DNA of 64,000 bases from Nocardia sp. SYP-A9097 (GCF_009649815.1 NZ_WJIC01000009.1:62001-126000); one strand, 5' to 3'; positions 17,549 to 26,255 are shown, numbered from the stretch's first letter. Notes: generated by a model not told the origin, from the letters alone. Made by a program: numbers and translations.

Positions 17549-18756
17549 GTGCGGTCCCGCGGAGCAGATCCGATGGGCCGCAACGTCAATGCGGCGAGCA
17601 ATGCCACGGCGACGATACCGGCGGACACCAGCGGCAACGGTCCGGCTCCAGCACGACTCTGCACGAGCCCGCCGACGACACCGGACAGGCTGATACCCAG
17701 GTACATCGCGGAAGAGTTGAGCGATAACAACACCGGGCCGTTCACCGCCCCCGCGCGCAGCAGATTCGCCTGCACCGATGGCAGCAGCGACCAGCCCCAG
17801 CCGCCCCACACCAGTGCGAGGGCGACGAAGACCGGCGTCCACGGCAGCACCGCGATGAGCAGGAAGGTCACCACCGCCCCGGCGAGCGACACCCGCAGCA
17901 GTCGCACCGGGGATTCCGGGCGCACGAAATGCCCGGCGGCGAGATTGCCGATCAGGCCGCCGACGCCGAATGCCAGCAGTACCAGTCCGACCAGCCCGGA
18001 CGTACCGGGCGAACGGTGCTCGGTGAACGCGGTGACATACGAGTACAGCGTGAACGCGCCGAGGAAGAACACGAAGGTCACCGCGAGCGTCCGGGCGGCG
18101 CCGCGAGTCCTGATCGCCTCGATCAGGGACGGCGGTTTCGCCGCACCGCGCAACTCCCCGGGCAGCACCGCCGCGACCACGCCGGCGAGCACGACGCCCG
18201 CGCCCGCCAGCGCCCAGAACACCGGCGGGTAGCCGCTGTGGGTGGCGACGAACGCCCCGAGTGGCACTCCCACGATCGTCGCGGCGGTCATTCCGGTCAT
18301 CACATACGAGATGTGCCGGGTGGCGCGCGCGCCACTGAGAACGTGCACCGAGGCCAGCGCGGCGGGCGTGAACGCGGCGGCGCCGATCGCGGCGACCACC
18401 CGTCCAGCCAGCAGCCACCCGAAAGACGTACTCGCGGCGAAGATTCCATTGCCCAGCGCGAACACCACCAGGGCCGTGGCCAGCACCCACCGGCGCGGGA
18501 ATCGAGCCGTGCTGCGGGTCGCGAGCGGACCGGCTATGGAGTACACGAGGGCGAACGCGCTGCCGAGTTGACCGGCGGTGGCCACCGAGACGTCGGCGGT
18601 GCGCGCCACCACATCGAGCAGGCCCGCGAGTACGAAGGCGTCCGTCCCGATCGCGAAGGTACCCAGCGCCAGTACCGGAACGACGAAACGCCTTGCGGTC
18701 GAACCGGATTGCGCACCGGCTACGGAAAACGCCGGGCTTTGCAGAATTTCACTCAT
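17545..18756 (-). CDS. DHA1-type MFS exporter
   Basis: 403 residues, about 12 hydrophobic helices. The pattern FAIGTDAFVLAGLLDVVA in helix 1 and the RFPRRWVL motif-A-like loop place it with AraJ/SetA/CmlR-like DHA1 exporters. It overlaps both neighbours (8 nt with the reductase-like gene, 4 nt with the thioesterase-like gene), so it belongs to the biosynthetic unit and is the likely exporter or self-resistance pump for its product. Confidence 0.9.
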   Translation of the reverse strand: MSEILQSPAFSVAGAQSGSTARRFVVPVLALGTFAIGTDAFVLAGLLDVVARTADVSVATAGQLGSAFALVYSIAGPLATRSTARFPRRWVLATALVVFALGNGIFAASTSFGWLLAGRVVAAIGAAAFTPAALASVHVLSGARATRHISYVMTGMTAATIVGVPLGAFVATHSGYPPVFWALAGAGVVLAGVVAAVLPGELRGAAKPPSLIEAIRTRGAARTLAVTFVFFLGAFTLYSYVTAFTEHRSPGTSGLVGLVLLAFGVGGLIGNLAAGHFVRPESPVRLLRVSLAGAVVTFLLIAVLPWTPVFVALALVWGGWGWSLLPSVQANLLRAGAVNGPVLLSLNSSAMYLGISLSGVVGGLVQSRAGAGPLPLVSAGIVAVALLAALTLRPIGSAPRDRT

Positions 18757-19726
18757 GGTCTCGTCCTGCGTTTCGGGCGGTGGTTCGCACCACGGCGGAA
18801 ACGGCGTCGGTCAACAGGTATCTGTCCCGGACGCCGAGTGGAACGACGGACCGGCGCAGCGAACTGATGCCGTAGTAGTAGCCGAGCGTGATCGCATCGA
18901 AGTCCGTTGTCGCCCGCAGCACCGGATCCCGGTAGAGCCGCCGGACGTAGTCGAGCAGCGCGGGATAGTCGGTCAGGCGCAGCGCGTGCAGCCGGAACAG
19001 CGGGCCGTAGACGTGATCGAAACGCACCAGCAGCGTGAAAGCCCACAGGTCCGCCAGGCCGGGGGCCGCGCCGCCGAGATACGCCTCGGCCGCGACGGCG
19101 GCGTCGAGGTCGGCGAGGAATCCGGCGACATCGAGTACCTGACGCTCGTACTCGGACTGCCGCTCGAGGAACCCCGCGCGGTACACACCGGCATGCAGAT
19201 CGGTGAAAATGCGCTGCTCCCAGCGCAATCGGTGTGCTCGCACCGACTCCGGCTCGGTGCGCAGCGCACCGAGGTAGCCGGCCGCACTCCCGAGGCGCGT
19301 GCCGATCCGCCACGGCAGGTCGTAGACGTCATTGCTGATCCGCCGGCGACCGGCGTCATCGGGCCGGGTATCGACAAGCACCGGCATGCGGATGCCCGCC
19401 GCGGCACGCAATGCCGAATCACGGTGCGCGCGAGCCGAACTGTCGTCGACGAAGATCAACTCGGAGTCGGACACCCGGGTCAGCCGCCCCCGATCGACAT
19501 CGATGACCTCGATGTAATCCGCTGCGCCCGACCAGAATACGGCCGCGGCGAGCTTCTGACTCGACGGGGCGAGCAGACTCACCACCGCGATATAGCGACC
19601 CCGGTCGGGTGTGAGTTCACCGAGGTCGTCATGAAGTTGCGCGGCCAGGATCGGACCGCCGGGGATGCCGGTGTCCACGGTCGGCGCCGGGCGAAAGTAC
19701 GCGATGTCATTCGGTGATGTGCTCAT
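18749..19726 (-). CDS. Glutathionyl-hydroquinone reductase-like (Xi-class GST) protein lacking the catalytic Cys
   Basis: 325 residues, the normal length of ECM4/YqjG enzymes. The C-terminal all-helical GST domain is clear: NxGVYRAGF-like LHAGVYRAGF, FTLLVRFDHVYGPLF, LTDYPALLDYVRRLY and FDAITLGYYYG. The N-terminal thioredoxin-like half also aligns (RYIAVVSLLAPSSQKLA, MPVLVDT, ISNDVYDLPWRIG). At the position of the family's catalytic CPWA motif, however, it reads APSS: the Cys is absent. No Cys occurs elsewhere near it. Known enzymes reduce glutathionyl- or mycothiol-type quinone conjugates through that Cys, so this paralogue probably binds a quinone- or aromatic-like intermediate by another mechanism. 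It overlaps the chorismatase gene by 20 nt. Confidence 0.75.
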   Translation of the reverse strand: MSTSPNDIAYFRPAPTVDTGIPGGPILAAQLHDDLGELTPDRGRYIAVVSLLAPSSQKLAAAVFWSGAADYIEVIDVDRGRLTRVSDSELIFVDDSSARAHRDSALRAAAGIRMPVLVDTRPDDAGRRRISNDVYDLPWRIGTRLGSAAGYLGALRTEPESVRAHRLRWEQRIFTDLHAGVYRAGFLERQSEYERQVLDVAGFLADLDAAVAAEAYLGGAAPGLADLWAFTLLVRFDHVYGPLFRLHALRLTDYPALLDYVRRLYRDPVLRATTDFDAITLGYYYGISSLRRSVVPLGVRDRYLLTDAVSAVVRTTARNAGRDHE

Positions 19727-20636
19727 AGCTACCCTCCACTTCCACCAGGAGTTCGGCACGGCAGATGTCGGCCACGACCGCGGTGACGATGGCCGCGGGC
19801 ACGCCGAGCCGGTTGATCAGCTCGCGACGCACGGTGGCGAGGTCCGCGGGCCGCCGCACGTACGCCTTGATCTCACGCCAGCGGCCGCCGGAACGGGTCG
19901 CGCGGGCGCGCGCGGCATCGATCACCGCGCCGAGGTTGTGCACGGTGTGCCCGAGCTGATCGGTGAGAGTGTCACCGCGGGAATCGTGCCCGAGGATCGA
20001 TGCCGTCCCCGATACGAAAGTCAGCTCGCTGTCCGCGTCACGCCGCAGCAGCGCTCGGCTGAAGGACGGCGAGGCGGGACCGTAGCTGCGCGGATACCGG
20101 AATGCCGGTACCTGCAAAGGGTTTTCGATCGCCTCGACACGCACGTGCGCCGGTTCGGCGAACACAATCGACACCACTCCCCCCGCCGCGGTACCGACCC
20201 CGGTGGCGGCCGGCAGCAGTGTGCGCAGCAGTCCCGCCGCCGCGTAGGCGCGGTCGCGGCCCACACAGAAGTCCCGATACCGTTCCAGCCCATCATGATT
20301 GGGCTCATTGATACGGCCGACATAGTTCCAGGTGCGTACCACCCGGGTACCGCCGTAGACGCGCAGCACCTCGACCGCCTCGAGGTGTGCCGCCGCGACC
20401 GAGCGCGCAAGCACCGGGGCGTCCGGCACCGCGACGGCGTACACGTGCCGGAATCCGTCGCGGATGACCAGATGATCGAATCCCGCTGCGTTCGTTCCCG
20501 TTTCGAGCACCTCCGCGGTGTCGGCGAAGGTCAGCGAATGCACGATTCCGGCGGCCTCGGCGGGGGCGGCCCGAAGCAGATTTCCGCCGACATCGACCGC
20601 GATCCGCAGTCGGCTCGGCGCGAGTGTGCTTGTCAT
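19707..20636 (-). CDS. Chorismatase (FkbO/Hyg5/XanB2 family)
   Basis: 309 residues. Family hallmarks in order: RTWNYVGRIN, GLERYRDFCVGRDRAY, LPAATGVGT, VEAIENPLQVPAFRYPRSYG, PSFSRALL, LTFVSGTASILGHDS and EIKAYVRRP, which contains the Glu expected at the active site. These enzymes cleave chorismate without isomerisation, giving pyruvate plus either trans-3,4-dihydroxycyclohexa-1,5-dienecarboxylate (FkbO type) or 3- or 4-hydroxybenzoate (Hyg5 or XanB2 types). The subtype needs a structure-based alignment of active-site residues, which I cannot do here. ATG 20636 overlaps the stop of a class II DAHP synthase (ATGA), so chorismate supply and consumption are coupled. It is the signature gene of this cluster. 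Confidence 0.9.
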   Translation of the reverse strand: MTSTLAPSRLRIAVDVGGNLLRAAPAEAAGIVHSLTFADTAEVLETGTNAAGFDHLVIRDGFRHVYAVAVPDAPVLARSVAAAHLEAVEVLRVYGGTRVVRTWNYVGRINEPNHDGLERYRDFCVGRDRAYAAAGLLRTLLPAATGVGTAAGGVVSIVFAEPAHVRVEAIENPLQVPAFRYPRSYGPASPSFSRALLRRDADSELTFVSGTASILGHDSRGDTLTDQLGHTVHNLGAVIDAARARATRSGGRWREIKAYVRRPADLATVRRELINRLGVPAAIVTAVVADICRAELLVEVEGSYEHITE

Positions 20637-21781
20637 AGTTCCTCCGCGAACGCATCGACGACGCGAGTGGCTTGCTCTTCGTTCAGGCGCGGGTCACACA
20701 GCGACAGCAGCCGCGGCGCGCGTGTCCCGGCGAGGTCGGCAGCGCCGGGATCGGCGCTGCCGTCGACGCATTCGTAGACGCACAGATCCGTTGCCTCCAA
20801 ATGCAATCCGCCTGCGACGACACCGAATTCGGCCAGGATCCGCACTGCCCGGGTGGTCTCGCGCAGCACGGCATCGAGCGGCCGGGTCTTGCCGAACGGA
20901 GTGGACACGGTATTGCCGTGCAGCGGATCGATCACCCAGCGCGGCGACTCACCCAACCGCGCGATACCGCGCGCGAGTGGGCCGAGCGCCTCGATCTTCG
21001 TCGCGCCGAACCGCGCGATGAAGGTGATATGGCGATCCGGGTATCGGCCGCGCAGCGTCCGCAGTAACTCGACCGCCTCCTGCGGCGACAACGTCGCATC
21101 GACCTTGACCGACACCGGGTTTCGCACCTGGGCGAGCAATGCGACGTGTGGTCCGTCGAGAGCCCGTGTGCGGTTGCCGATCCACGGCCAGTGCGCACTG
21201 GTCAGATAGCTGCCCACTGATGTCTCACGCACCCAGCGGTGTTCGTATTCGGTCAGCAGTACCTCGTGGCTGGTCCACACCCGTGGTGCGTGCCGGGCGA
21301 GATCCTCGAGCTCGCTACTCACCTGCGCGGCGGCCAGCACCGCGGTCGAGATGCGATGCACATTGACCCGCCGGTCCGCCCAGGCGTGCACCAGCGGACC
21401 GCGATAGGTGAGCTGTTCGGCACCGGCCACCAACTCGGTGGGCGCACTGCGCGGTTTGGCGAACTGCCCGGCCATCCGCCCGACAGTCACCACCGGTTTC
21501 CCGTTGCGGGACAGGCGATCCCCGAGCCGAGCCAGGAACGCGGCCTTGCGCCGGGTACGCAGCCGGGTCGCTTCGTCGAAACCTTCGACACAGTCACCGG
21601 CCTGCAGCACGAGGGGGCTGTGCGGGCCGTCCAGCGTCGCGGTCAGCGCTTCGATCTGCTCGGGCGAGACCAGCGCGGGATGTTCGGCGACCAGGGACAG
21701 GATCGAGGTGAGCGCGCCGTCGTCGTGGTCCTGCCACGGAATCTCATAGGACTGTGGCCTTTCCAGGGCCGGTGCGCTCAT
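20633..21781 (-). CDS. Class II 3-deoxy-D-arabino-heptulosonate 7-phosphate synthase
   Basis: 382 residues from ATG 21781, shorter than the ~460-residue housekeeping AroG of actinobacteria and similar to the compact class II enzymes of secondary-metabolite clusters. It condenses phosphoenolpyruvate and erythrose 4-phosphate, the first shikimate step. Metal-site motifs are all present: Cys in LQAGDCVEGF, His in DPLHGNT, Glu in the ATDLCVYECVDG region and Asp in CDPRLNEEQ. Substrate motifs VGRMAGQFAKPRS and KVDATLSPQEAVELL are also seen. The missing N-terminal extension, a site of aromatic amino acid feedback in the mycobacterial enzyme, suggests a less inhibited copy. It overlaps both neighbours by 4 nt. 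Confidence 0.93.
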   Translation of the reverse strand: MSAPALERPQSYEIPWQDHDDGALTSILSLVAEHPALVSPEQIEALTATLDGPHSPLVLQAGDCVEGFDEATRLRTRRKAAFLARLGDRLSRNGKPVVTVGRMAGQFAKPRSAPTELVAGAEQLTYRGPLVHAWADRRVNVHRISTAVLAAAQVSSELEDLARHAPRVWTSHEVLLTEYEHRWVRETSVGSYLTSAHWPWIGNRTRALDGPHVALLAQVRNPVSVKVDATLSPQEAVELLRTLRGRYPDRHITFIARFGATKIEALGPLARGIARLGESPRWVIDPLHGNTVSTPFGKTRPLDAVLRETTRAVRILAEFGVVAGGLHLEATDLCVYECVDGSADPGAADLAGTRAPRLLSLCDPRLNEEQATRVVDAFAEEL

Positions 21782-23517
21782 CGCACGACCTCGTGCTGCA
21801 CGAACCGGAGGTCGTATTGCCGAGCCCACAGGTCGAGCTGGACGAGCCGTGGCAGCAGTGGCGGGGCGGCGAAACGCCCATCGTTCCACTGCTCGGAGTC
21901 CAGGATCGTGCGCAGCTGATCGAGGTCCACGATATCGGTAAGGATGCTGTCGCCCGCGGCCAGACGATCGCGCAGGTACCCGCGCACCGCGGTGGTGTAC
22001 GCAGGATCGACATCGATCGCGAAACCGCTCTTGCGGCGGGCGATCACCGACGCCGGCAGCAGATCATCGAAAGCCGCACGCAGCGCGCCCTTTTCGATAT
22101 CACCGGTGCGCCGGATACGGCGCGGCAGCGACAGACCCACCTCGACCACGCGGGGATCCAGGAACGGCAGTGCCGCATGAATACCCGCCGCGCGGCTCAG
22201 CCGTTCCGCGCGATCGACCAGGAACGGCAGGAAGCGGGTGATGCCGACCGCGGAGACAATGGCCGAATCGGCGTCCGGGTGATCGTCCGGGTCGCCACCG
22301 TGGTCGGTGAGCGCCTGCCGCCAGCGGGCACGCAACTCCGCGTCGAAACTCCAATCCCGTTGCAGTGCGGGGGCGATGAGCGCACCCGCGGAGGTTCCAA
22401 TGAGCCACGGGAAATTCGCTACGCCGCCGACATCCGGTGCCGACCAAGGGAATCCGCCGAAGATATCGTCGGCGCCCTCACCGCCGGTGTACGACGCCGA
22501 GCCCGCGGACACCAACCCGTCGAGCAAACGGATCAGTCCACTGTCGAGATCACCGGGCCCGGGAATGCCGCGGGCCGCAACCGCGCGCGCGAGCAGCGCG
22601 ATGTGATCGACACCCGGTTCGAAGACGAATTCGGTGTGCGTAGCGCCGAGATGGTGCGCGACCTCCCGCGCGAACGGTGTGTCCGCGGTGAGATGCAGGG
22701 CGTCGGCGTGATCGGGCGAACCGTATCGAAAGGCGAAGGTCCGGATCGACTCGCCTGCCCGGCGGGCGGCGATAGCGTCGATGATCGAGGAATCCAATCC
22801 ACCCGAGAGCAGGAAGCCGGTCGGGTGCGGGAGGTCCGCGATCTCGCGTTCAACCGCCCGCGTCACAACCTCGCGGACGGCACGGATCGCGTCCTGCTCG
22901 TCGAGTGTCTCATCGGCTCGGGTCGGCGGCGACCAGTACGCGCGCTGGGTCACTCGACCGCCGGATACCGTCGCCACATGTGCGGGCGCCACCTCACGCA
23001 GTGCCGGAAGCACCGTCGTACCGGGCACCCGCGAGGTCGAGTTGAAGAGGTCCACCAGGTTCGACGGACCGAACACCCGAGGGAATCCCGGCTGGCTGAT
23101 CAGCGGTTCCGCGTCCAGCCCGGCCCGCACCGCACCATCGATCGCGGTGCAGTACAGCGGAACGATGCCCAGGTGGTCCCGGACGAGATGGACCACATCG
23201 GTGCGATCGTCGATGACCACGATCGCGAACCTGCCGGCCAGGTCCGCCGCGAACAATGGACCCTGTTCGAGATACAGGTCGAGCAGCCGCGCCGCGCTCG
23301 ACCGCCCACTACCGAATTGTTCATGGATCCGCCCCAGCGCCAGCACCGCGACACGGCCGCCGGCGAGATCGCGCTCCACGGCGTCGATCGGTAGCGCGGA
23401 TCCCTCGGCAACCGCCGAACCCGTGCGGCCGATCACGATGTGTGAGGTCTTCGAATGAGGTGCCGTCGCCTCGATACTCGCGGGTATCGAGACATTCAAT
23501 GAAAGTGCTTGTGTCAC
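21778..23517 (-). CDS. Asparagine synthetase-like amidotransferase without the glutaminase Cys
   Basis: 579 residues. The C-terminal synthetase domain has the PP-loop SGGLDSS (near residue 258), YTGGEGADDIFGGF and PFLDPRVVEVGLSLP, so ATP-dependent acyl-adenylate chemistry is likely. The N-terminal Ntn-type glutaminase fold is recognisable (LAGRFAIVVIDDRTDVVHLVRDHLG), but the protein starts with about 28 unrelated residues and has no Cys at position 2, so it should not release ammonia from glutamine. The same loss marks beta-lactam synthetase and lasso cyclase, which use an internal amine. It could couple an aryl acid to an amine or close a ring. Start GTG 23517 overlaps the ligase stop by 4 nt (GTGA). 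Confidence 0.88.
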   Translation of the reverse strand: MTQALSLNVSIPASIEATAPHSKTSHIVIGRTGSAVAEGSALPIDAVERDLAGGRVAVLALGRIHEQFGSGRSSAARLLDLYLEQGPLFAADLAGRFAIVVIDDRTDVVHLVRDHLGIVPLYCTAIDGAVRAGLDAEPLISQPGFPRVFGPSNLVDLFNSTSRVPGTTVLPALREVAPAHVATVSGGRVTQRAYWSPPTRADETLDEQDAIRAVREVVTRAVEREIADLPHPTGFLLSGGLDSSIIDAIAARRAGESIRTFAFRYGSPDHADALHLTADTPFAREVAHHLGATHTEFVFEPGVDHIALLARAVAARGIPGPGDLDSGLIRLLDGLVSAGSASYTGGEGADDIFGGFPWSAPDVGGVANFPWLIGTSAGALIAPALQRDWSFDAELRARWRQALTDHGGDPDDHPDADSAIVSAVGITRFLPFLVDRAERLSRAAGIHAALPFLDPRVVEVGLSLPRRIRRTGDIEKGALRAAFDDLLPASVIARRKSGFAIDVDPAYTTAVRGYLRDRLAAGDSILTDIVDLDQLRTILDSEQWNDGRFAAPPLLPRLVQLDLWARQYDLRFVQHEVVR

Positions 23518-25025
23518 AGCGTTACCACCTCGCCGTCTCGTGTCGCCAATGCGAACTCTCTGGTCTGTCGCAGCACATCCGCGAGGTGCGGCACGGCACC
23601 GTCCGCGAGCGCGGCATCGGGTCCGATATCGATGACCCGCGCCGCCTTCCAGCCCGCGGCGGAACCGAGCGCCGCGGACGCGGGCAACTGCGGAACGCGC
23701 CGGGCGACCGCCCCGGGCAAGACCGCCCGGATGGCCGCGGTCACGCGATCGTTCTCTGCCGCAGCGCTTTCCACCGCATCGACCGGGGCCGACGAGGTAT
23801 AGAACAGATCCACCCGGTCGCCGTCGTGGGCCAGTAGATAGTTGACGACCGCCAGGCCGGGATCACCCCATACGGCGTTCTCGATGAGCTGTTGATCGAT
23901 CCCCTGCCCGGCGATATCGACGCTGTCGCCGACCCGCCCGAGCGGCCGCAGCGCCAGTCCGCCGCCGGTCGCCCGTTCCACTCGCACCAGATCACCGGTG
24001 CGATAGCGAACGAGAGGGCGGAACCGGTTGTCGAGCGTGGTCACCACGAGCTCGCCCTCCGCCGTACCGCGCTCGTGCACGCGCTGCTCGGCCGCGATCG
24101 TCACGGTCCGACCCGCCGTGTCCTCGACGATCAACTCGAACAGAAAGCTCTGGGTCTGCAGTCGCAGCTCATCCGCGGAGACGGCTACAGCCGTCGTACC
24201 GGTCTCGGACGAGCCATAGGACGCATCGACGACGGTCGCGCCGGTGAGTGCGGCGAGCCGCCGCCGCAGTGCGGGACCGGTGCGTTCCCCGGTCAGCAAC
24301 ACGGTCTCGAACTCGGGTGGGCGCGAGCCCGCGGCGTACGCCCGCTCATAGAGATTGAGCAGTTGCGAAGGCGGCCCGGCGAATACATCCGGCCGCGTTC
24401 GCTCGATCACCGCCAGCACGCGCGAATAGTCATTGCGCAAGGCGTCGACCCAGGTACGAAATGTGCCGATACCCAGGTAATTCAATGCGATCTCGAATTG
24501 GAACGCGGCGGGCCCCTGCGGGGTATTGATGAGCACGATCGCAAACCGCGCGCCGCCGAGGAACGACGCCCAATGCTCACCGAAATTGATGGTGTTCACC
24601 ACCAGATCCGCGGTGGATTTCGGCGCCGGCGCCGGTGCCGAAGTGGTGCCGGACGTTTCGAAGTAGTTACTCAACCGCCCGTCCGCCAGGGCGATCACCT
24701 CATCGCCCAGCAGTCGCGAAAACCCCTTGTCCACCAAGGGAAGTGCACGCAGCGCGACCCAGGGGTCGGTGTGCGCCGCCGCCGTCACCGCGGCGATGTC
24801 GACCGTCCGCCAAACCTGCCGATACGCCTGCAACGCCGCGGCTCGAGTCACCAATTCCGCCAATTCCGCGCCGCGCTCACCGCCTCGCTCCGCGGGCGAT
24901 TCACGCCATACACGAATCTTCTCCTGCTGGCGCTCCACCAGCGCTTCCAGCTCGGATCTCTCGGATTTTTCCCGGCGAAGAATCACCAATCCCCCGTAAC
25001 CATTCGAGCCAACCCACCAGCCCAC
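23514..25025 (-). CDS. PaaK-like adenylate-forming ligase
   Basis: 503 residues from GTG 25025; GTG 24986, with GGGGGA just upstream, is an alternative giving 490. Motifs of phenylacetate-CoA ligase-type enzymes: FETSGTTSAPAPAPKS (P-loop-like), VVNTINFGEHWASF, VFAGPPSQLLNLYERA, VDASYGSSETGTT, VRYRTGDLV and a C-terminal domain after LGRVGDSVDIAGQG. It should activate an aromatic acid as an adenylate and possibly a thioester. The hydroxybenzoate-type product of the chorismatase three genes downstream is the natural candidate. It is the first gene of the operon, so the promoter should lie in 25026-25516, but I cannot pick out convincing -10/-35 boxes there. Confidence 0.85.
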   Translation of the reverse strand: MGWWVGSNGYGGLVILRREKSERSELEALVERQQEKIRVWRESPAERGGERGAELAELVTRAAALQAYRQVWRTVDIAAVTAAAHTDPWVALRALPLVDKGFSRLLGDEVIALADGRLSNYFETSGTTSAPAPAPKSTADLVVNTINFGEHWASFLGGARFAIVLINTPQGPAAFQFEIALNYLGIGTFRTWVDALRNDYSRVLAVIERTRPDVFAGPPSQLLNLYERAYAAGSRPPEFETVLLTGERTGPALRRRLAALTGATVVDASYGSSETGTTAVAVSADELRLQTQSFLFELIVEDTAGRTVTIAAEQRVHERGTAEGELVVTTLDNRFRPLVRYRTGDLVRVERATGGGLALRPLGRVGDSVDIAGQGIDQQLIENAVWGDPGLAVVNYLLAHDGDRVDLFYTSSAPVDAVESAAAENDRVTAAIRAVLPGAVARRVPQLPASAALGSAAGWKAARVIDIGPDAALADGAVPHLADVLRQTREFALATRDGEVVTL

Positions 25026-25516
25026 AGACCCTGGATCAACTATCCATTCAGTACGCGGGTATCAGCCTGTCCGACCGCGGCGGCAATCTCGATAGTTCTG
25101 CGCAGCGCGAGCGGAACCCCCTCTGCCCCTGGGTGATCCGGCGCAAAAGCCCGGCCCATCTCCGATCTTGTACGGTGGCCCGGAGCGGTGTCGCTTCCGG
25201 CAGTTGGGCGCTCGAGCCCAGCCACAGCCACATCGTGGTGTCCATCAACCACACCCACGAAGCATTCACCGTGTAATTCCCCGATGGGCGCACCGAACAC
25301 AGTGCGGTGCCTTCGAATTCGCCGCCGAACATCCTGTCCGACCAGCTACTCCCGACCCGAGTGGCCGATACCCGATTCGTGCTCGATCAACTCACCGCAG
25401 CCCCACACTCCACCGCTGCGAGTCCCCCACTACCGCAACCCGCAGAAACCATCACGCGACTCGCGCAGCCCGAAATGCTCCCACACCTGTAACCCCCTGC
25501 CATTCGCGTCTCACTA
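25026..25516. other. Intergenic stretch upstream of the biosynthetic operon
   Basis: About 490 bp between the operon's first gene and a decayed RNA-ligase relic. It probably contains the operon promoter. Short open frames occur on both strands (up to ~115 codons), but none has a recognisable domain, a ribosome-binding site and a conserved-looking sequence together. Pyrimidine-rich, low-complexity stretches (many CCAC/CCC runs) occupy 25320-25500. I find no RNA gene or inverted repeat of note. Confidence 0.4.
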
Positions 25517-25815
25517 CTGACTGATCCGGGCTCGTGCAACGTCAGTCCATTCGTACTTTCCGTTGTCACGGTTCAGCTTGATCAGTGACACGCTGTCGAC
25601 AACAGCGTCGCGTTCGATGTCCGCCAAGCCGACTGCGGCAAGGCTTTCCGCAATCCCAGCGATCGGTTCGATACCGCAGGAGTAGGCGACCGTAGGATGT
25701 GGGCGAAACTCATTGTCGCGCTCAGGAATTCACATCGTCGACAGCGTTGCACACCGCGACCATCTGACCGTCGCGAAGATTCAGGCCCGGCTGACCGCTG
25801 AAAGCGCAAGCACCA
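25517..25815 (-). pseudogene. 2'-5' RNA ligase (LigT/ThpR-like) family relic
   Basis: Read on the minus strand, one frame gives LNLRDGQMVAVCNAVDDV and a second continues IPERDNEFRPHPTVAYSCG, then VVDSVSLIKLNRDNGKYEW and a stop at 25517. This is the C-terminal half of the 2'-5' RNA ligase/phosphoesterase superfamily, with the second HxT motif (HPTVAY) and the typical DxVSLI..RD...YEW ending. The two parts are in different frames, so there is a frameshift near 25725, and the first HxT half is not recognisable upstream. I regard it as a decayed gene. Confidence 0.65.
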
Positions 25816-25852
25816 CAACGAATCCCGTCGCCTTCAGCCGGAGGTGACGGCG

Positions 25853-26194
25853 ATGGCTCTGACAGAGCATGCAGCAAAAGTGTTGGGCGCGTCGGCCGAT
25901 GCTTCCGCGTCCACCTCGGCGACGGTGCGCGAGCTGAGCCGACACACAGGTCCGACCGAAGCAGCGATACGCAAAGCGCTGATGAGACTTTCCCGTTCGG
26001 GACTGACAGCGGGCACACCGCACGGTCCGGCACGATGGCCGCCAACAGACCGGGACCGGCTGGCGATCAACCACTCAGCGATTCAAATGGGAACGAAAGG
26101 GGGGACAGTGACCGACCTGTTCCCGCCGGATCCAACGCCGATCGGCTCAGGTTCGGACGGTCTGGACGCGTCCGACCGAATCCACCAGCCATAG
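25853..26194 (+). CDS. Small winged-helix DNA-binding protein
   Basis: 113 residues from ATG 25853 with GGAGG 9 nt upstream; a GTG at 25844 directly touches that site and is less likely. Residues ~5-70 read as a MarR/TrmB-like winged helix: ATVRELSRHTG (helix-turn), TEAAIRKALMRLSRSGLT (recognition helix), then the wing GTPHGPARWPP. The C-terminal ~40 residues are low-complexity Pro/Gly/Asp and may be read-through from decay. It could be a regulator left from the mobile region; no target is evident. Confidence 0.5.
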   Translation: MALTEHAAKVLGASADASASTSATVRELSRHTGPTEAAIRKALMRLSRSGLTAGTPHGPARWPPTDRDRLAINHSAIQMGTKGGTVTDLFPPDPTPIGSGSDGLDASDRIHQP

Positions 26195-26255
26195 AAACAA
26201 TTCGCCCCAGCCGTCGCCAAATGGTCTACCTGCAGCACCCGCACCAACGACAGTC

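Noticed and set aside
21754..23394. A 546-codon plus-strand frame across the asparagine-synthetase-like gene.
   Set aside because: Shadow frame; the minus-strand PP-loop gene is coherent and overlaps both neighbours.
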